Of a stretch of DNA of 64,000 bases, positions 23,815 to 35,520 are shown piece by piece (the first letter of the stretch is position 1; each line of letters begins with the position of its first letter). Position numbers and translations under genes: made by a program. Source of the DNA: Acanthosepion esculentum (lineage: Eukaryota > Mollusca > Cephalopoda > Sepiida > Sepiidae); the NCBI GenBank assembly GCA_964036315.1, contig OZ038479.1, positions 60,865,893 to 60,929,892 on the forward strand, written 5' to 3'. The notes under the pieces were generated by a model, which saw only the letters and a program-made list of their open reading frames with translations, made no database searches and was not told the DNA's origin.

Positions 23815-25515
23815 AGCTATTTCGAACAATGAAATAAAGTGTTTCTCCTTTCAGATTTTGTATATTTAAGAGATGGCAAAGAAAATTAGAAAAAGGAGAG
23901 AATATACAACGTATTCAAAAGTGGTTTACAGCTTTAAAGTCATTTATCTGTAAACTGGAGAAAAATCTTAACAGATTGTAAACATAAAAAAACTGACAGC
24001 GAAATAGCGCAGGTGTGACTATTCAACTCTGAATGATGATGCATATGAATTTGAATTTAAGTGCAACAAAAGAATGTTTAAGGCTTCAATCTAAAAAGCA
24101 AAGTAGGTCTGGGTAGAAGACTGTCTGTCCGAAAGGAGACTCGTATAATTAATAATTGCTTCACCAAGTAAAATTCTGAATATTAAACATCGATTCATAA
24201 ATTAAATATGAATATAATATTTATTTAGTTTAGATTTTGTAAATATATGCGTGTTTAAGAAAAAACGGGAAGCTCACTGGAAATTTCATAAGCAAGCACG
24301 ACTATTCGAAACAAACTTTTTTTCTCCAATTTTTAAAGAGAAGCGGAATGATGTGTCACAAAAATGTTTTCAAGTCTTATAAAATCATTACAGAAATACT
24401 GCCAGTAGTCGGACAATCAAAACAATTACTCTGGACCAAGTAATAAATTACGAAACTATAAGGGGAAACATCAAACAGATAAGCTTCAAAAGAATAAATT
24501 TATTGAAACTGTCAATAAAACTTCGTCTACAACACAGAAAACTAAATTTCGTGAAGAAAGGAAATTTCCTGGGTTTTGTGTGGAGGGATTTATTAAAAAA
24601 TGTCCATATCATCTTTATTCTTGGTTATTGCAGCCATACATAAATTTAGAATGCCGTCTTTCATTTCCAACTGAAAGCACGTTCAGCGTCCATGCTTTTT
24701 TTTCCGGTTAATAAAAAGAAATATTCACATTTGTATAAATTATGAACATCTGCGAAGAGAGAACCAAACATCTTAATGAAAAAAAAATTTCCTGTCTAAA
24801 TTGTTTTATAATGGCGTTAGTAATTAGTCAGAATTAAAATAGTAAATAATAAACTTCTAACTGTGGTAAAATTTAAAACTACAATTTACATTCTTGCAAC
24901 ATATTTTTGTATGTATTGTTAAGGTGCGTACTAGTTAATTTTTTACGCATATATCTTTTTCACAGTAAGCAGTCTTATTATTGTAAATATTCTTAGAAAT
25001 GGAAATGTGCCGTTTAACATTGAGTTGCGTAGATAACTTGGCATCTTTGACTGACTACAACCTATTTCAGAGTCTTGTATTTATGCTTTCAGGGGAAACA
25101 AACTCACTCAAGATGTTTTTAATTTAACTCAAAGCAACAGCGATTGGTTGTAAATTCTCTCATACATCGTACTTTATTTTCTATTCTCTCCGCAAATTTT
25201 TAATTTAATTTAATTTTTTAGGCTCTTACCTAGATCTTGTCGTTTATGTTGACCCCCCCCCCACCTCAACACACACTTTTATGTGATCTCGATATGTTTC
25301 TGAAATCATTATACATCAGTTATTATGTTTGGATATTGCTTCAGTAGTCCCATCCAAATTGCATCATTTTCTGTATAATTTCTAACCGTAAAAAGAAAAA
25401 AAAATCACATATACTTGTGTATAAGCCGATTTCATGTATAGTGCAATCCCTGATTTTTTTGCATGAAAAAATTACCTCTGTATCGTGCAAGTGGAATTAG
25501 CAATGCTCAACTTAA
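23815..25515. other. AT-rich sequence, no gene recognised
   Basis: Nothing recognisable. A C-run sits at 25252-25262. Confidence 0.5.
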
Positions 25516-25544
25516 TATCTAAGTTAAGGCTGCATGGATTATCG

Positions 25545-25930
25545 TTTGTTTCTCTTTAAGCAATAGTACCTTGCTTAGTCCGCTCTTCTCGCTCTCCTTC
25601 GCTAACTTCTGTAGGAGGTTTTGTAATTTCTTTTCCGTGCCTGCTATCAGTACTGTGTCAACTGCGTATCTTATGTTGTTAAGATTGTAGCCGCCAATGC
25701 TGAATACCGGTAGGATTTCCAATTTTCTCAGAATTGCCTCGCTGTATAAGTTGAATAAGTCCGGTAAGAAGACGTATCCTTGCCTTACGCCCCTTTCTGT
25801 TTTTGTATATTTGCTGAATTCGTTCTCTATGCGCATGCATGCTGTTTGCTGCCAGTATAGGTTCTTGGTTATTCTAATATCTTTCCCGAATATATCAAGG
25901 TTGCTGAGCAGTTCCAACAGATTCTATGGT
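25545..25930 (-). pseudogene. RTE-like RT fragment (fingers to palm)
   Basis: The minus-strand frame 25519-25917 (132 codons) is the longest RT piece outside the 55-59 kb element. In order it shows LYWQQTACMRIENEFSKY, then RGVRQGYVFLPDLFNLYSEA (family: RGVRQGCVLSPDLFNLYSE), then IGGYNLNNIRYAVDTVLIAG (family: NNIRYADDTVLIA), then KLQNLLQKLAKESEKSGL. The first catalytic Asp of the YADD pair is Val, and the Cys-Val-Leu-Ser block is altered. It has no endonuclease upstream. The preceding frame (25895-26149) shows no RT homology, so the copy is truncated at about 25930. Confidence 0.85.
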
Positions 25931-26159
25931 GCTATTTGTTATTGATAACGTTTCTTGTAAATAAACTGGTGGGCACCTGATAATTGTTGTCTTCGTAAGC
26001 TTGTCCAGCATTTCAAGTTTTGTTTTATAATAAAATGACAAAATAGCATGTTCTAAATTATTATATTTTTGAAAACCTAGCACTATTGAAACAGAGCAAT
26101 CTTTATCAGAAATGTTTTCATTTAAAATTCTTTGCACGGAGTCAGTCATGGTAATTCTC

Positions 26160-26275
26160 CATGGTCACCATTTTAAATTAGTAATTAGTCATGGTCACCA
26201 TTTTAAATTAGTAATTAGCCATAGTCAGCATTTTACAATAGTAATTAATCATGGTCACAATTAATATGGTTTAAG
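26160..26275. repeat. Tandem repeat, about 36-bp unit, 3-3.5 copies
   Basis: The unit catggtcaccattttaaatt-agtaattag occurs three times with slight drift (the third has catagtcagcattttacaat), followed by a partial fourth (catggtcacaatt). It starts beside gtcatggtaattctc, which looks like a decayed extra start. Confidence 0.9.
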
Positions 26276-26279
26276 GTTT

Positions 26280-27665
26280 AAGTTTAATTGAATTTTTAAC
26301 GGCATATCAACACTTTAGAGCCATTTTATGCCCAAACTGATTTATTTTGGTTTATTTTTAAGGAAAATAGACAATCTTTTTGTTTTTTTTTAATATTTTC
26401 AGATATAATCCAACTGATTTCAGGAACGTTATAATTCTATTTATTTTAATATTTTCGAATAGTTCTTTTAGGCTTGAAGAAATTGTGTCTTTTGAAGTCA
26501 AGATTAATGCATTCAATTAGAAAATGTTTTACCGTCTATTGGGTTTGGTCTGTAGGAAACCATAGTGTTTCTTCTTGTTTCAATAAAAAATGAATGCGTA
26601 ATTTTAGTGTGATCTATTCATAGTCATGATATATTAACCTCTTCCCTTCAGGATTTTCCATATTGGTAGGCTTTATTTTTTATTGTATTTAGTTTATTTT
26701 GCATTTTTCTGCTCCGTTGTTCATGCTATTGATTTTTGCACGTGTTTCTTAATTAATGGTTTTAGGTCAGTATATGAAATTTAGTAGTTTTCAGGAACTT
26801 GTTTTAATGCTTGTTTAGCACGTATGTCTGTTCTATCATTCATACATGGCTAGGAATCCGGATGAACAGAATTTTTTTGAATGTCAAGATGACATGGATT
26901 TTTTCCAATATTTTAGCTATCAAAGGATTTTCCAGCCTTTTGTTTTTGATAGATATTAATACTGATATGGTAAAGAAACTTCTAATAATTGTAGAATTTA
27001 AAACTGAAATTTATTTAATTTTTACAAAAAGATTTTGTATGTAAAGGCGTATATAACTTTATACGTATATACAGTTATATATATATACATTTTTTGCTAA
27101 TGTATTTTAATAGTAAACAGTTCGTAGAAAAGGACATGATTTTGATATATATATATAAGTTCATGCATTTTAGTAAACGTTATTGCTCACAGACTAAACA
27201 AGGAAATTACATACGTATTGACTTTGAGAAGCTGGCATGCAGTTTCAGTTATCGCGGAGCCTTTTGATTCCTAACTGGCTTCGTTTAACTCTTTGCTTAA
27301 ATGGAAATGTTTTGGCGCAACCTTTTGTAGATGAGCTTTAATTTTAATTGACCGACTACAACCTATTGTAAATTTTTATATTTATCTATTTTCATAAGAG
27401 TCAAATTTTAATTTTTTTTTTTTTTAAATTTACCCATACCAACATCGATTGCTTTAAAATTCTCGATGTACAGGGTCATCTGTTTTCTACTCCATCTGTA
27501 AATTTTTAATCTTATTTTAGATTTTATTTTAGTATTTGATTCCCACCAGGAAATATCAGAAGAAAAGAATTTAATGTCAATAAGAAATCTTTCTCTAAGA
27601 GAAGTTGATCTGTGGTAACCCCGATATGTATTGAGTTTATTTGAGAGATACCAAAGTAGACTTTG
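26280..27665. other. AT-rich sequence, no gene recognised
   Basis: Nothing recognisable. Short TA-rich runs are present at 27060-27170. Confidence 0.5.
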
Positions 27666-27671
27666 CATTCA

Positions 27672-27708
27672 GTGTCACACCATAGCCTCTAACGTTGAGG
27701 TGTGACAC
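27672..27708. other. Perfect 10-bp-stem hairpin
   Basis: The arms gtgtcacacc and ggtgtgacac flank a 17-base loop. The hairpin opens a GC-richer block (27,672-28,000) that may be part of the repeat whose tail lies at 28154-28280. Confidence 0.7.
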
Positions 27709-27709
27709 C

Positions 27710-28150
27710 ACAGGCTCTGACTGTTGGCCAGGAAGGTGGCATAGTCTCCAGGTACAGATTTGCTCCTCACAGGATGTCAGTAGATGCTCTCGGCAACCTG
27801 TTTACCAGCAGGTGGTTGAACTAGCTGCGCTTAGGATTTGCATACATGGAACAACATGATGACAGGAAAGGGAAAAAGAGTATCTTCCATCCTTGCGAAA
27901 AGATCCACGTTCAAAGAAAGATCCCAAAGCCACGCACCCCACGCTGATAGGAATTGAAGTATTCTTATTAATCTTCACAACGATGACATGAGATTATCTT
28001 GGCGACTTTTTCCTAGAGCTTGCTGTTTATGGTGATCATTTTTAGCGTGTTACTACAGCTTTACCAACAAATCGCTTTCTTCAACATACCTGGTTAAACT
28101 TAGAATGTCCCCAGCTTCACGGAAATTATTTGCCCATATCTTGGACCCAA
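27710..28150. other. Moderate-GC block, likely repeat
   Basis: The base composition differs from its flanks. No coding motif was recognised. It may be continuous with the dispersed repeat that follows. Confidence 0.3.
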
Positions 28151-28153
28151 ACA

Positions 28154-28280
28154 GATGCTACAACCCAGGTCAGGGTGGACCTAAGGACAACAGCAATTAA
28201 GAGGTGTTACCACGCTCCTCAAATCCTCTCGATCAAAAGCCTTGCTACCGGATGTAGTTTATCGTCACACCCCGGATGGA
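28154..28280 (+). repeat. Dispersed repeat, copy 2
   Basis: Second copy of the repeat at 20291-20425. Shared blocks include caacagcaattaagaggt and gctaccggatgtagtttatc. The copies differ by small indels, so this is an old family. Confidence 0.75.
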
Positions 28281-28411
28281 GTTGTTTTCAGTTAGTGGTG
28301 ATGATGCATAAGACTTGAACCTCATCATAGCTACCGTCAAGTTTTATTCGCTATCTAGAATGTATTTTATATTGTCGTCAATAGTCGTGCTATAGACCCT
28401 ATAAGTTTGCT

Positions 28412-28413
<2 letters not shown>

Positions 28414-28478
<65 letters not shown>
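28414..28478. repeat. (TG)n microsatellite
   Basis: About 32 uninterrupted TG dinucleotides. Confidence 0.97.
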
Positions 28479-28480
<2 letters not shown>

Positions 28481-28484
28481 TTTA

Positions 28485-29350
28485 TGACAGTCCGTATTTT
28501 GGTATCTTTAGGATAAATTATTATTATCTTATTAAATATAGTCAATGAAGAAAGGAAAACTGAACTTTTATTGATTGTTGTATACGCCAGTTGATAATAC
28601 TAATTTCCACCTTAATGAATTTCGTCGATTGAAGCTGGTGCATGTAGTTAATGAGGATCATGACAACGATGCAAAAGAACATCGAGCAGTTGCAGTAAAA
28701 ATATAATTGGCTCAAGTAGCTAGACTGAATGTTCGAGAACCGACGAGCTAATTTTTTTACAAGCTCCTTATACTCATATTTATTTCACTGTTTTCATAGT
28801 GAGCAACAACTCGAGAAAGTAAAGCTAGATTCAGGCAAGTCGGATTTAAAAGCAGAATTTCACTCGTCTTCAGCTCCAGCCCCAGCCCCGCCAGTGAAGG
28901 CTTGTGTCCTGAATTGACCAATCAACGTTATCTTAACTGTCTACGTACACAAGTACTAAACTTTCTTGTTTGGTATCACATTGTTTTAAATCTGTGACAA
29001 TGATCGTAAATAAGCAACAAAAATGGACACCACACTATTTTGCTGTCTATTAACTGAAACCCATTGTATTTAAGTTATCATAGAAGCTCCTCAAAATAGT
29101 GAATATATTTTTACAGAAGACTCTTAGATTACATTCACAACGCTATTCAAATCACCAATATTGAAGCCATTGTATCTGATCATTTTTTATGAAAGATTCA
29201 ACTCCCGACTATGTTGAAAAAGATTTATTCTGATTTTTCAGTTCATAGAAATAGATTCGTTTCTTAAACCCATATTAAATATCATCTTTCATTATTTTCT
29301 AACTAAATAAGAAACTTATTTCGTTCAAAGTTCCTTTGAACTAAGAACGA
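28485..29350. other. AT-rich sequence, no gene recognised
   Basis: Nothing recognisable. The 62-codon plus-strand frame at 28729-28917 has no known motif. Confidence 0.45.
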
Positions 29351-29356
29351 CACATT

Positions 29357-29407
29357 TTGGCGTAAAATGTCACAGTTGGCGTAAAATGTCACAGTTGGCG
29401 TAAAACT
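29357..29407. repeat. 19-bp tandem repeat, 2.6 copies
   Basis: The unit ttggcgtaaaatgtcacag occurs twice exactly, plus a partial third copy. Confidence 0.95.
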
Positions 29408-29409
29408 GA

Positions 29410-30475
29410 ATTTTTATTTAGTGATGACCTGATGGATTAAAAAGATATTCCTCCCCAAATGTTCCGCATTTATTATAATACTGTTAGTATTAAGGTTTGG
29501 AAATATGTTTTTACAAAATGTTGGGGTAGATATGTATTTCCTTTATGCCGAGAGATCTCTCAGGTGAGCAAGCTGTAACTAAATCTTTTCAAAGAAAGCA
29601 TAATTCAGCTTTTATATAAAAACTCAACATGAGAAGAGAGAAAAAATTGTATGAGTTTCTTTTCCTCCCCAAATCTCCCTCCCAACTCCAAATTCTAACA
29701 GCGAGTGATGCCCTAATATACATCATTCAGTCAGCTGAATTTCTCCAATGCTATTTGGTGAACATCCACTTCATTCCAACGTCCGTGCTCTAATGGAAAC
29801 ATGTTGCTTCTTGGAGGTCATTGTTTAAAAATGTTATCGGACGTTGATTGTTGGATTATCGTGACTGAGTTACGGATAGACGGATTATATAGTCTCTCAT
29901 AATCGTCTTAAATCTCAGCCGATTTTAATTACTTTTCTTTTGTAGTCGAAATAATGGATTGGAATGAGATAATGGGAGGAAAACGTAGGCGGGTATTTAA
30001 AATGTTTCATTTACTCTTAGAACATAAATGTGCTTGCAATTAATACAAAAACTATTTTGATATGAAATTTTAAAATATGTAGAAAAGACGATTTAGTGAC
30101 TATGTAGAGTGTTCTTTCTTTTATAAAACTGATACGAGAATAAAACATTTGGACGCAATTGCTACACCTGGCAGAAATTATGGAATTAATACGCTTAGAC
30201 GATGTTCACTTTGTTTTTCGTTTATTCTTTTTATTTAGCAATAAATAAACTAATAACAGATAAGGTGAGGAACATTTTATTTAATAGCTGATTTCGTCTT
30301 CAAAAAATATCTTAAACAAACTAGATTAAATTATTTAAATTAGTGGTATATTTTCCAAGCCAGGCAGAGGAAAATATTATGGAATGACCCAATATGGAGG
30401 AGGAAAATTTTTGAATTCAATGACAAAAATTAGAATTAATCTTAGTTACCAATGCCGAGCTTTCCTGACAACCTT
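29410..30475. other. AT-rich sequence with possible Tc1 ends
   Basis: No gene recognised. Two similar motifs, ctggcagaaattatggaatt near 30166 and caggcagaggaaaatattat near 30361, point the same way. They look like Tc1-type terminal repeats next to the pseudogene at 30480-31420. Confidence 0.35.
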
Positions 30476-30479
30476 GATT

Positions 30480-31420
30480 CTTTCAAGCATGGGTTTGACT
30501 AATTTAAAGTAATATTCTTAATCAAGGTTGTTCCAACTTTCACCGCATTGTGGTTAATTGGTCTTATTTGGTGGACATAGTATTTTTGTGAACTTTTTTT
30601 TTATTTATTTTGTCCATAAACCTTTAAATTCAGATCCAGACTCTTCATTGGCCATGTCATTGATTTTATATGACTTTCCCAAGAAAGGTTTAATCCCCTT
30701 TGATGAATTATCATCCTGGAAAATGATCTTCATCAACAAACTAATTTCCTATCAATGGAATGAGAAAATTATACAGTATTTCAATGTGCACATGTCTTTG
30801 TTGTTGATATAATGATTACTATTCCCTTGGTCCTTTAAAAGAAATGTAATCCTCATAATGTGAATAACTTGCGAATTTATTTTTCTTTTTTCAGTCAGTC
30901 ATCATTATGTACAGCAACAGAGACTAAAATTCCAACCTCATCACCTCGGCTAATGCAGATTCTTGATTCATCCCTGAATGTCACTTTCATCCAATCATTC
31001 ACGCAACATGATTGCTTCTCTTTCGCCAATTTCTTACAATTCTGTCATAAATATTGATTCCTGTTTCAACCCAATTTGTTTTGTTGTACATTTTCTATTT
31101 CGCAAGGCATATTGCTTTGAGTTTCCTATCCTGATGTTTTGATGTCTTTCATCGTCTACCCAGTTTGTTTTCCTTTTATAATCATCCCATTTCTTTTATA
31201 ATTGCACCAAATTTTCGACACAGTTGACTGAAAACAACCAACATCTTTTGCTCCACTCCACTGTGCCTTGTCTTCTTGAATTTTACAGTTCTTTCCATTG
31301 TTTAAATTGGTATGTTTTTTTAGTCATGTTTCCTTTCAATTAGGAATGCCCAACTGCTTCTTGAGGTCTTCAAAAACTCTCTTAAGTGTAGATTTGTGTA
31401 CTAGGCTTCTGATGGCATTT
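30480..31420 (-). pseudogene. Degenerate Tc1-like transposase
   Basis: Pieces of a Tc1 transposase follow in order on the minus strand, each in a different frame. Around 31180-31290 is a stretch like WSGAKDVGCFQSTVSKIW (HTH region). Around 30920-31060 is CCVNDWMKVTFRDESRICIS (with one stop), then GDEVGILVSV, matching the family block W--V-FSDESRICI--GDD-GTFVW around the second catalytic Asp. Around 30620-30740 are FQDDNSSKG (family FQ-DNA--H) and SMTWPMKSLDLNLKVYG (family SMTWPAQSPDLNPIEN). The final Glu of DDE falls in the altered NPIEN block. Stops and shifts are frequent, so this is a fossil. The plus-strand frames at 30558-31057 and 31298-31513 over the same DNA are shadows. Confidence 0.7.
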
Positions 31421-31769
31421 GCATTAGGAATTCAAATTGCAAGATTATTCCATAATGTTTTCTTCTACATGACTTGGAAAAATTATACAATTAATTTAAA
31501 TAATTTAATTTAGTTTGTTTAAGTTCGAATGTTAAGTTATTAATTAAAATATGTTTTGCGTTTTATCTGTGATTTAGTCGATTTACGGCAAAATAAAAAA
31601 AAATCCTAGGTGACTATCCTTTAAGTATGCTAATTTCATATTTTTCCAGTGGTTGTAGAAACAGCCTGTATAAAAATACAGTCTGTTATAGACCGTAGAA
31701 AAGTACTTGAATGTTCTAGTAAGAACATGGGTTTGATTTAATCGAAGTGGTCATTCACTGCACCAATTT

Positions 31770-32110
31770 CTTTTGGCAAAGTGGTCATTATGGCTGAAGT
31801 TAAGGAGACTGCAATACAGCAAAAGAACAGAATACTTAAGTGATATTTTGACATTACTAAGAACCTAAATGTCTCTATAATGTCACCATTGGGTCATTGT
31901 ACAAAGGTTTTCGAATAACCACCGGAAACTTTCTAAACTATGAAAATGCAGAGGAAAGTCTAATAAAATTCAAAGCAACTCGAAACGAATTTCAAAATTT
32001 AACAGCAACTGCTACATCGGTTATCAAAAGAAGTATTTGTGAGGAAAATTACGTAAATTGTTTTAAAATCAGATGTCGAAAAAACCTCAAATGATGAAGG
32101 ATCCCAAGGA
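31770..32110 (+). pseudogene. Possible Tc1-like N-terminal fragment
   Basis: The frame 31897-32094 contains KFKATRNEFQNLTATATSVIKRSI and CFKIRCRKNL. These loosely recall the ATRN-QNLTA...S--TV-R-L-E...-ARKKPLL stretch between the DNA-binding and catalytic domains of some Tc1 transposases. Upstream, 31790-31860 has a weak HTH-like MAEVKETAIQQKNRI. There is no DDE domain. The homology is tentative. It lies on the strand opposite to the neighbouring Tc1 fossil, so it would be a separate insertion. Confidence 0.35.
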
Positions 32111-32114
32111 GGCA

Positions 32115-33110
32115 GCACTTCACAATATCAAGTAATTCTCGAAAGTTAGACTTGAATTTGTTTTACTACAATTCACCTCATTATTATATTAGAATATATG
32201 ATTGTACCAGTAAAAAAGTAACAGTGTTTTTATCCAAAGACAAGTGCAGTATTGCATATGACAAGAGTAACCGTATTCTGTCATTAAAGATCAGAAATCA
32301 AATCGAAAAAGCAAAATTCATTAATTAGTATGGGCGACAAGACATAAATATTTTTCGTCCAATTAAAAAAAAAAAAACGCCGCTGAAGACATTTTCTGAT
32401 CCCTTGTCTGGAGCCTGAAAGAACTCTTAAATACAGAAAATTCTGATAGGATTATCAGAAATGACAATGATAAGTTTTACAAGATGTTCTTCGCATCATT
32501 AATGTCTTCATTACTCACATTAACACGACACAATACACATTAATGAGACGATTCAGCAACGTAAATATACAATCTATTATGAACATTAATATGAACATTT
32601 GAACTTTTCATGAGAATTTATGTAAACTATTATGAACTTTACTATTGTACTCATCTTTCATTCTGCACACTTTACAAGTAATAATATTTTTTCCGCTAAT
32701 GCTATTGTTGCTAACCTGGTTTGTATTTTTATTCATTATGCTAATGTCACCAAGTACACGCATATTCGTCTACTTTAGTTAACTAATTCCTAATTAGTTG
32801 TTAGCGTGTTGTTATATTCCCAAGGGGCGTCTAGATACAGAGTACTAATCAGCCGACTATATAAGTATCGCACAGAACTCTATAACTTGGCTACCTCAAT
32901 GCGACATCTAATAATTATTAACCCTACAATGCTACAAATTTATAAACTAAATCCCATTCTTACTTAAAAAATCTATAAATGGAGCTATGTATTTTTGAGG
33001 TCACGAGTTACTGGTCATGATTAGGTTAAATGTTTTAAATTTTTTATAGTAAATGATAGATTCAAGGTGTTTATCTCGATCATTAAGTACGGATAGATTA
33101 TATTTTTAAG
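32115..33110. other. AT-rich sequence, no gene recognised
   Basis: Nothing recognisable. Confidence 0.5.
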
Positions 33111-33114
33111 ACTA

Positions 33115-33710
33115 GCCGATAAGCCGCCTTTCGGGCGGAATTTAGACTCGATCCTGCGGAGGGCTTTAGGGCCTTCAGCCTTCTACCTTTAGCGTCCTAT
33201 GTACGTAAAAGTTATAAGAATTTAGAAATAATAAAATTATTTTATCTTTATTTGATACCTTAATTGGGCATAATCTTTCTTCGTATACGTAACCGATCTC
33301 CGTAGTATACATTTATTTTGCACGCAATTTTTCTTTTCTTTTAAAATCACCATTCTTTATGATCCCTTCACATAAAGATATTAGGGAACCCGAACTATGT
33401 AATATTTCGAATACGTCACAGTATGTGTGCTAGAAAAAGAAAAAAACGTGAGTAACGTACCGTGCCTCGATTAAGTTTTAATTACGGTTTAATTAGACGA
33501 TATCAAATGCAATTTCGATGAAAAGCGAAATTAAAGTTAAACCTTTTGTTTTTTAACCTTTCACTATAATCGATATTTAAATTTACCTTTAAATAAGTTA
33601 TTTATTTAATTTTTAATCGCGTGTTACTTCGGGTTCGTCGAGATCAAAAAAACAGACGGACAAATGGACACACGTACACTGAGTTTTATTTATATAGATG
33701 AACTAGCCAT
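33115..33710. repeat. Candidate dispersed element, about 595 bp
   Basis: The block opens with gactagccgataagccgcct, including a small hairpin ccgcc-tttcg-ggcgg (33126-33140). It ends with a stretch like cagacggacaaatggacaca and then gttttatttatatagatgaactagcc. The heptamer ctagcc appears at both ends. Tails of the type acagacggaca...ttatatagat are common on short retroposons of RTE type, but Helitron-like origin is also possible. There is no coding frame. Confidence 0.4.
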
Positions 33711-33911
33711 TAAAAATAATCTCCGTGAAACCGTTCTATACATGCTAACACATGCTAAATTCGACATGTAACCTTATAAAATACCATAATGTAACTATGT
33801 TCTTCTTTACGATAAGGACAATATTTAGTTCCTGATAATGACCGAGGCGTTCGGAAGCTGGTGGTGGTGGGGGGGATAATAGATGGATTTATATCTTTCT
33901 CAAGGGTATTT

Positions 33912-33998
33912 GTGACTGTAACGGATCTGAATGGAATTCGAACTCTGCTCTCCGATATCACATTCCAGAGCCGATATCCATTACAGCACAAAGCACAT
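33912..33998 (-). repeat. tRNA-derived SINE head
   Basis: On the minus strand, gctgtaatggatatcggct (box A-like) is followed by gagcagagttcgaattcc (box B-like, GTTCGAATTCC) at tRNA spacing. It shares the gtaatggata-cggctc head with 20117-20185. It has no intact cloverleaf and lies 200 bp from a second such head, so a SINE is likelier than a tRNA gene. Confidence 0.65.
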
Positions 33999-34195
33999 CG
34001 ATCGATCGGTCGGAAATACTGGAACAAAAATCGTGATCTTTGACAATTTATTCACAATTTTGAACAGAATGTGCAACAATTTATTCGAAAATTTTGACTG
34101 AGTTTGCTGGTTAAATTTAAATTATTTAAGTAGATTCTTTCTGCATATATAGTTATTTTCCAAGCGTAGCTTGGATATGGCGCAAGTATGGGTAT

Positions 34196-34280
34196 CCAGT
34201 AAGAATCGAACTCACTATTCAGTCGTAATTGTTCTAGCGAGACAAGCTTGCTAACCATTACACCGCCTTAAGGTGCCCAC
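34196..34280 (-). repeat. tRNA-derived SINE head, second type
   Basis: The minus strand reads ggcggtgtaatggttagcaa (box A-like), then tagtgagttcgattcttact (box B, GTTCGATTCTT). The spacing is right for a polymerase III promoter, but the 5' arm does not pair with the 3' arm as in a real tRNA. Its body continues to about 34100 without a recognised tail. Confidence 0.65.
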
Positions 34281-34289
34281 TTTCTGCAT

Positions 34290-34800
34290 CTATACAAAAA
34301 TTGCTAGTTATTTCCTCTCATTTACGATATTTTTAAAATCCCATATTCTGAGGTGGTGTTGGATAAGGCATATTGTAACAACAACAAAAAATTCTGATCT
34401 TTTCTAGAAGTTTGCAGAAATTTCTATTGAATATATAGCACTATGAAAACGACCAAGAAGGCCACTCAGAGAAACTGCTATAGGTTGGCGTCACCTTCGA
34501 GAGACATTAGCAAGTGTATTGTGTTGCAGAGGCCTATGAAATTAACTTGATCTTAATACTATTAAGAGTCCGACAAATTCTCAATGAACTGAGTAAGATT
34601 GTATTTCAGTCTTGAAATTTCCTCGCTTTGTTGAATGATGCTTATAACAAAAATTCGCATCTGGTGGATTAAGGAAAAATGACTTGGGCCACAGAACAAT
34701 GGAAGAAAGAGAAATTTACTTTAGATGGCCCCAGTGGAACACAATTGGACTGGTATAACCACCGAAAGAAGTTTTATTCAAGCATACATTACATTAAACA
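34290..34800. other. Sequence without recognised feature
   Basis: Nothing recognised. The right part may be the poorly conserved 5' portion of the LINE copy that follows. Confidence 0.35.
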
Positions 34801-34814
34801 TAAAAAGAGTTGGC

Positions 34815-35484
34815 GCATATTGATCCCAAACATTTTGTGTCCATCGATCTCGCATAGACGTGCGATAATGCGTCATCCCCGTTCTCTGGGGTGAAACGAA
34901 TGGTGATTCTCACGTTGCTAGCCGTGGCAAGAATGGTGATATGGACGTCACGAATGGAGGGAATCTTGTGATACGAACACTATTCTCATCAGGTTCTAGC
35001 CGGATTCTTTCGGCATCAGCTCAAGATGAAGATCATAACTGACAGAAAGCGTTTGTTAGCGACAGATTTCAGCGAAAGGTGGGTAAAAGTGACGAGTTGC
35101 TGCAAGTGAATGGGGCCAGGCTTGATTTTCTTTTTTAAGTCACCTTTGATGCAACGGGCCGATTTCCTGTGTTCCTTCCACTGGCTAAGTTAATGTGAGT
35201 AAATGTTGTTCCTGGCCGGTTCCTGTCTCTCTCTTTTGTTATGATCCATGTCGAGATTCCCAATCTCCCCAGTTTATTTTTTGTCCCCTTTTTCATCTCG
35301 ACAGGGCCTTTGTTTAGCTTTCTTTTTTGCTTCTTGTTCCTGTCTAAGGGCAAAATACAGCGGCCACTCTTATTATTTTTGTGGGGTGGTTGGGTCCTAC
35401 TAATATCTGTTATGTTTAGTTTGAACGTTTTGTTATACTTTAATTTCATTTTCTGGGTTCATCCTCTCCTCTCTTATTTCATGA

Positions 35485-35520
<36 letters not shown>

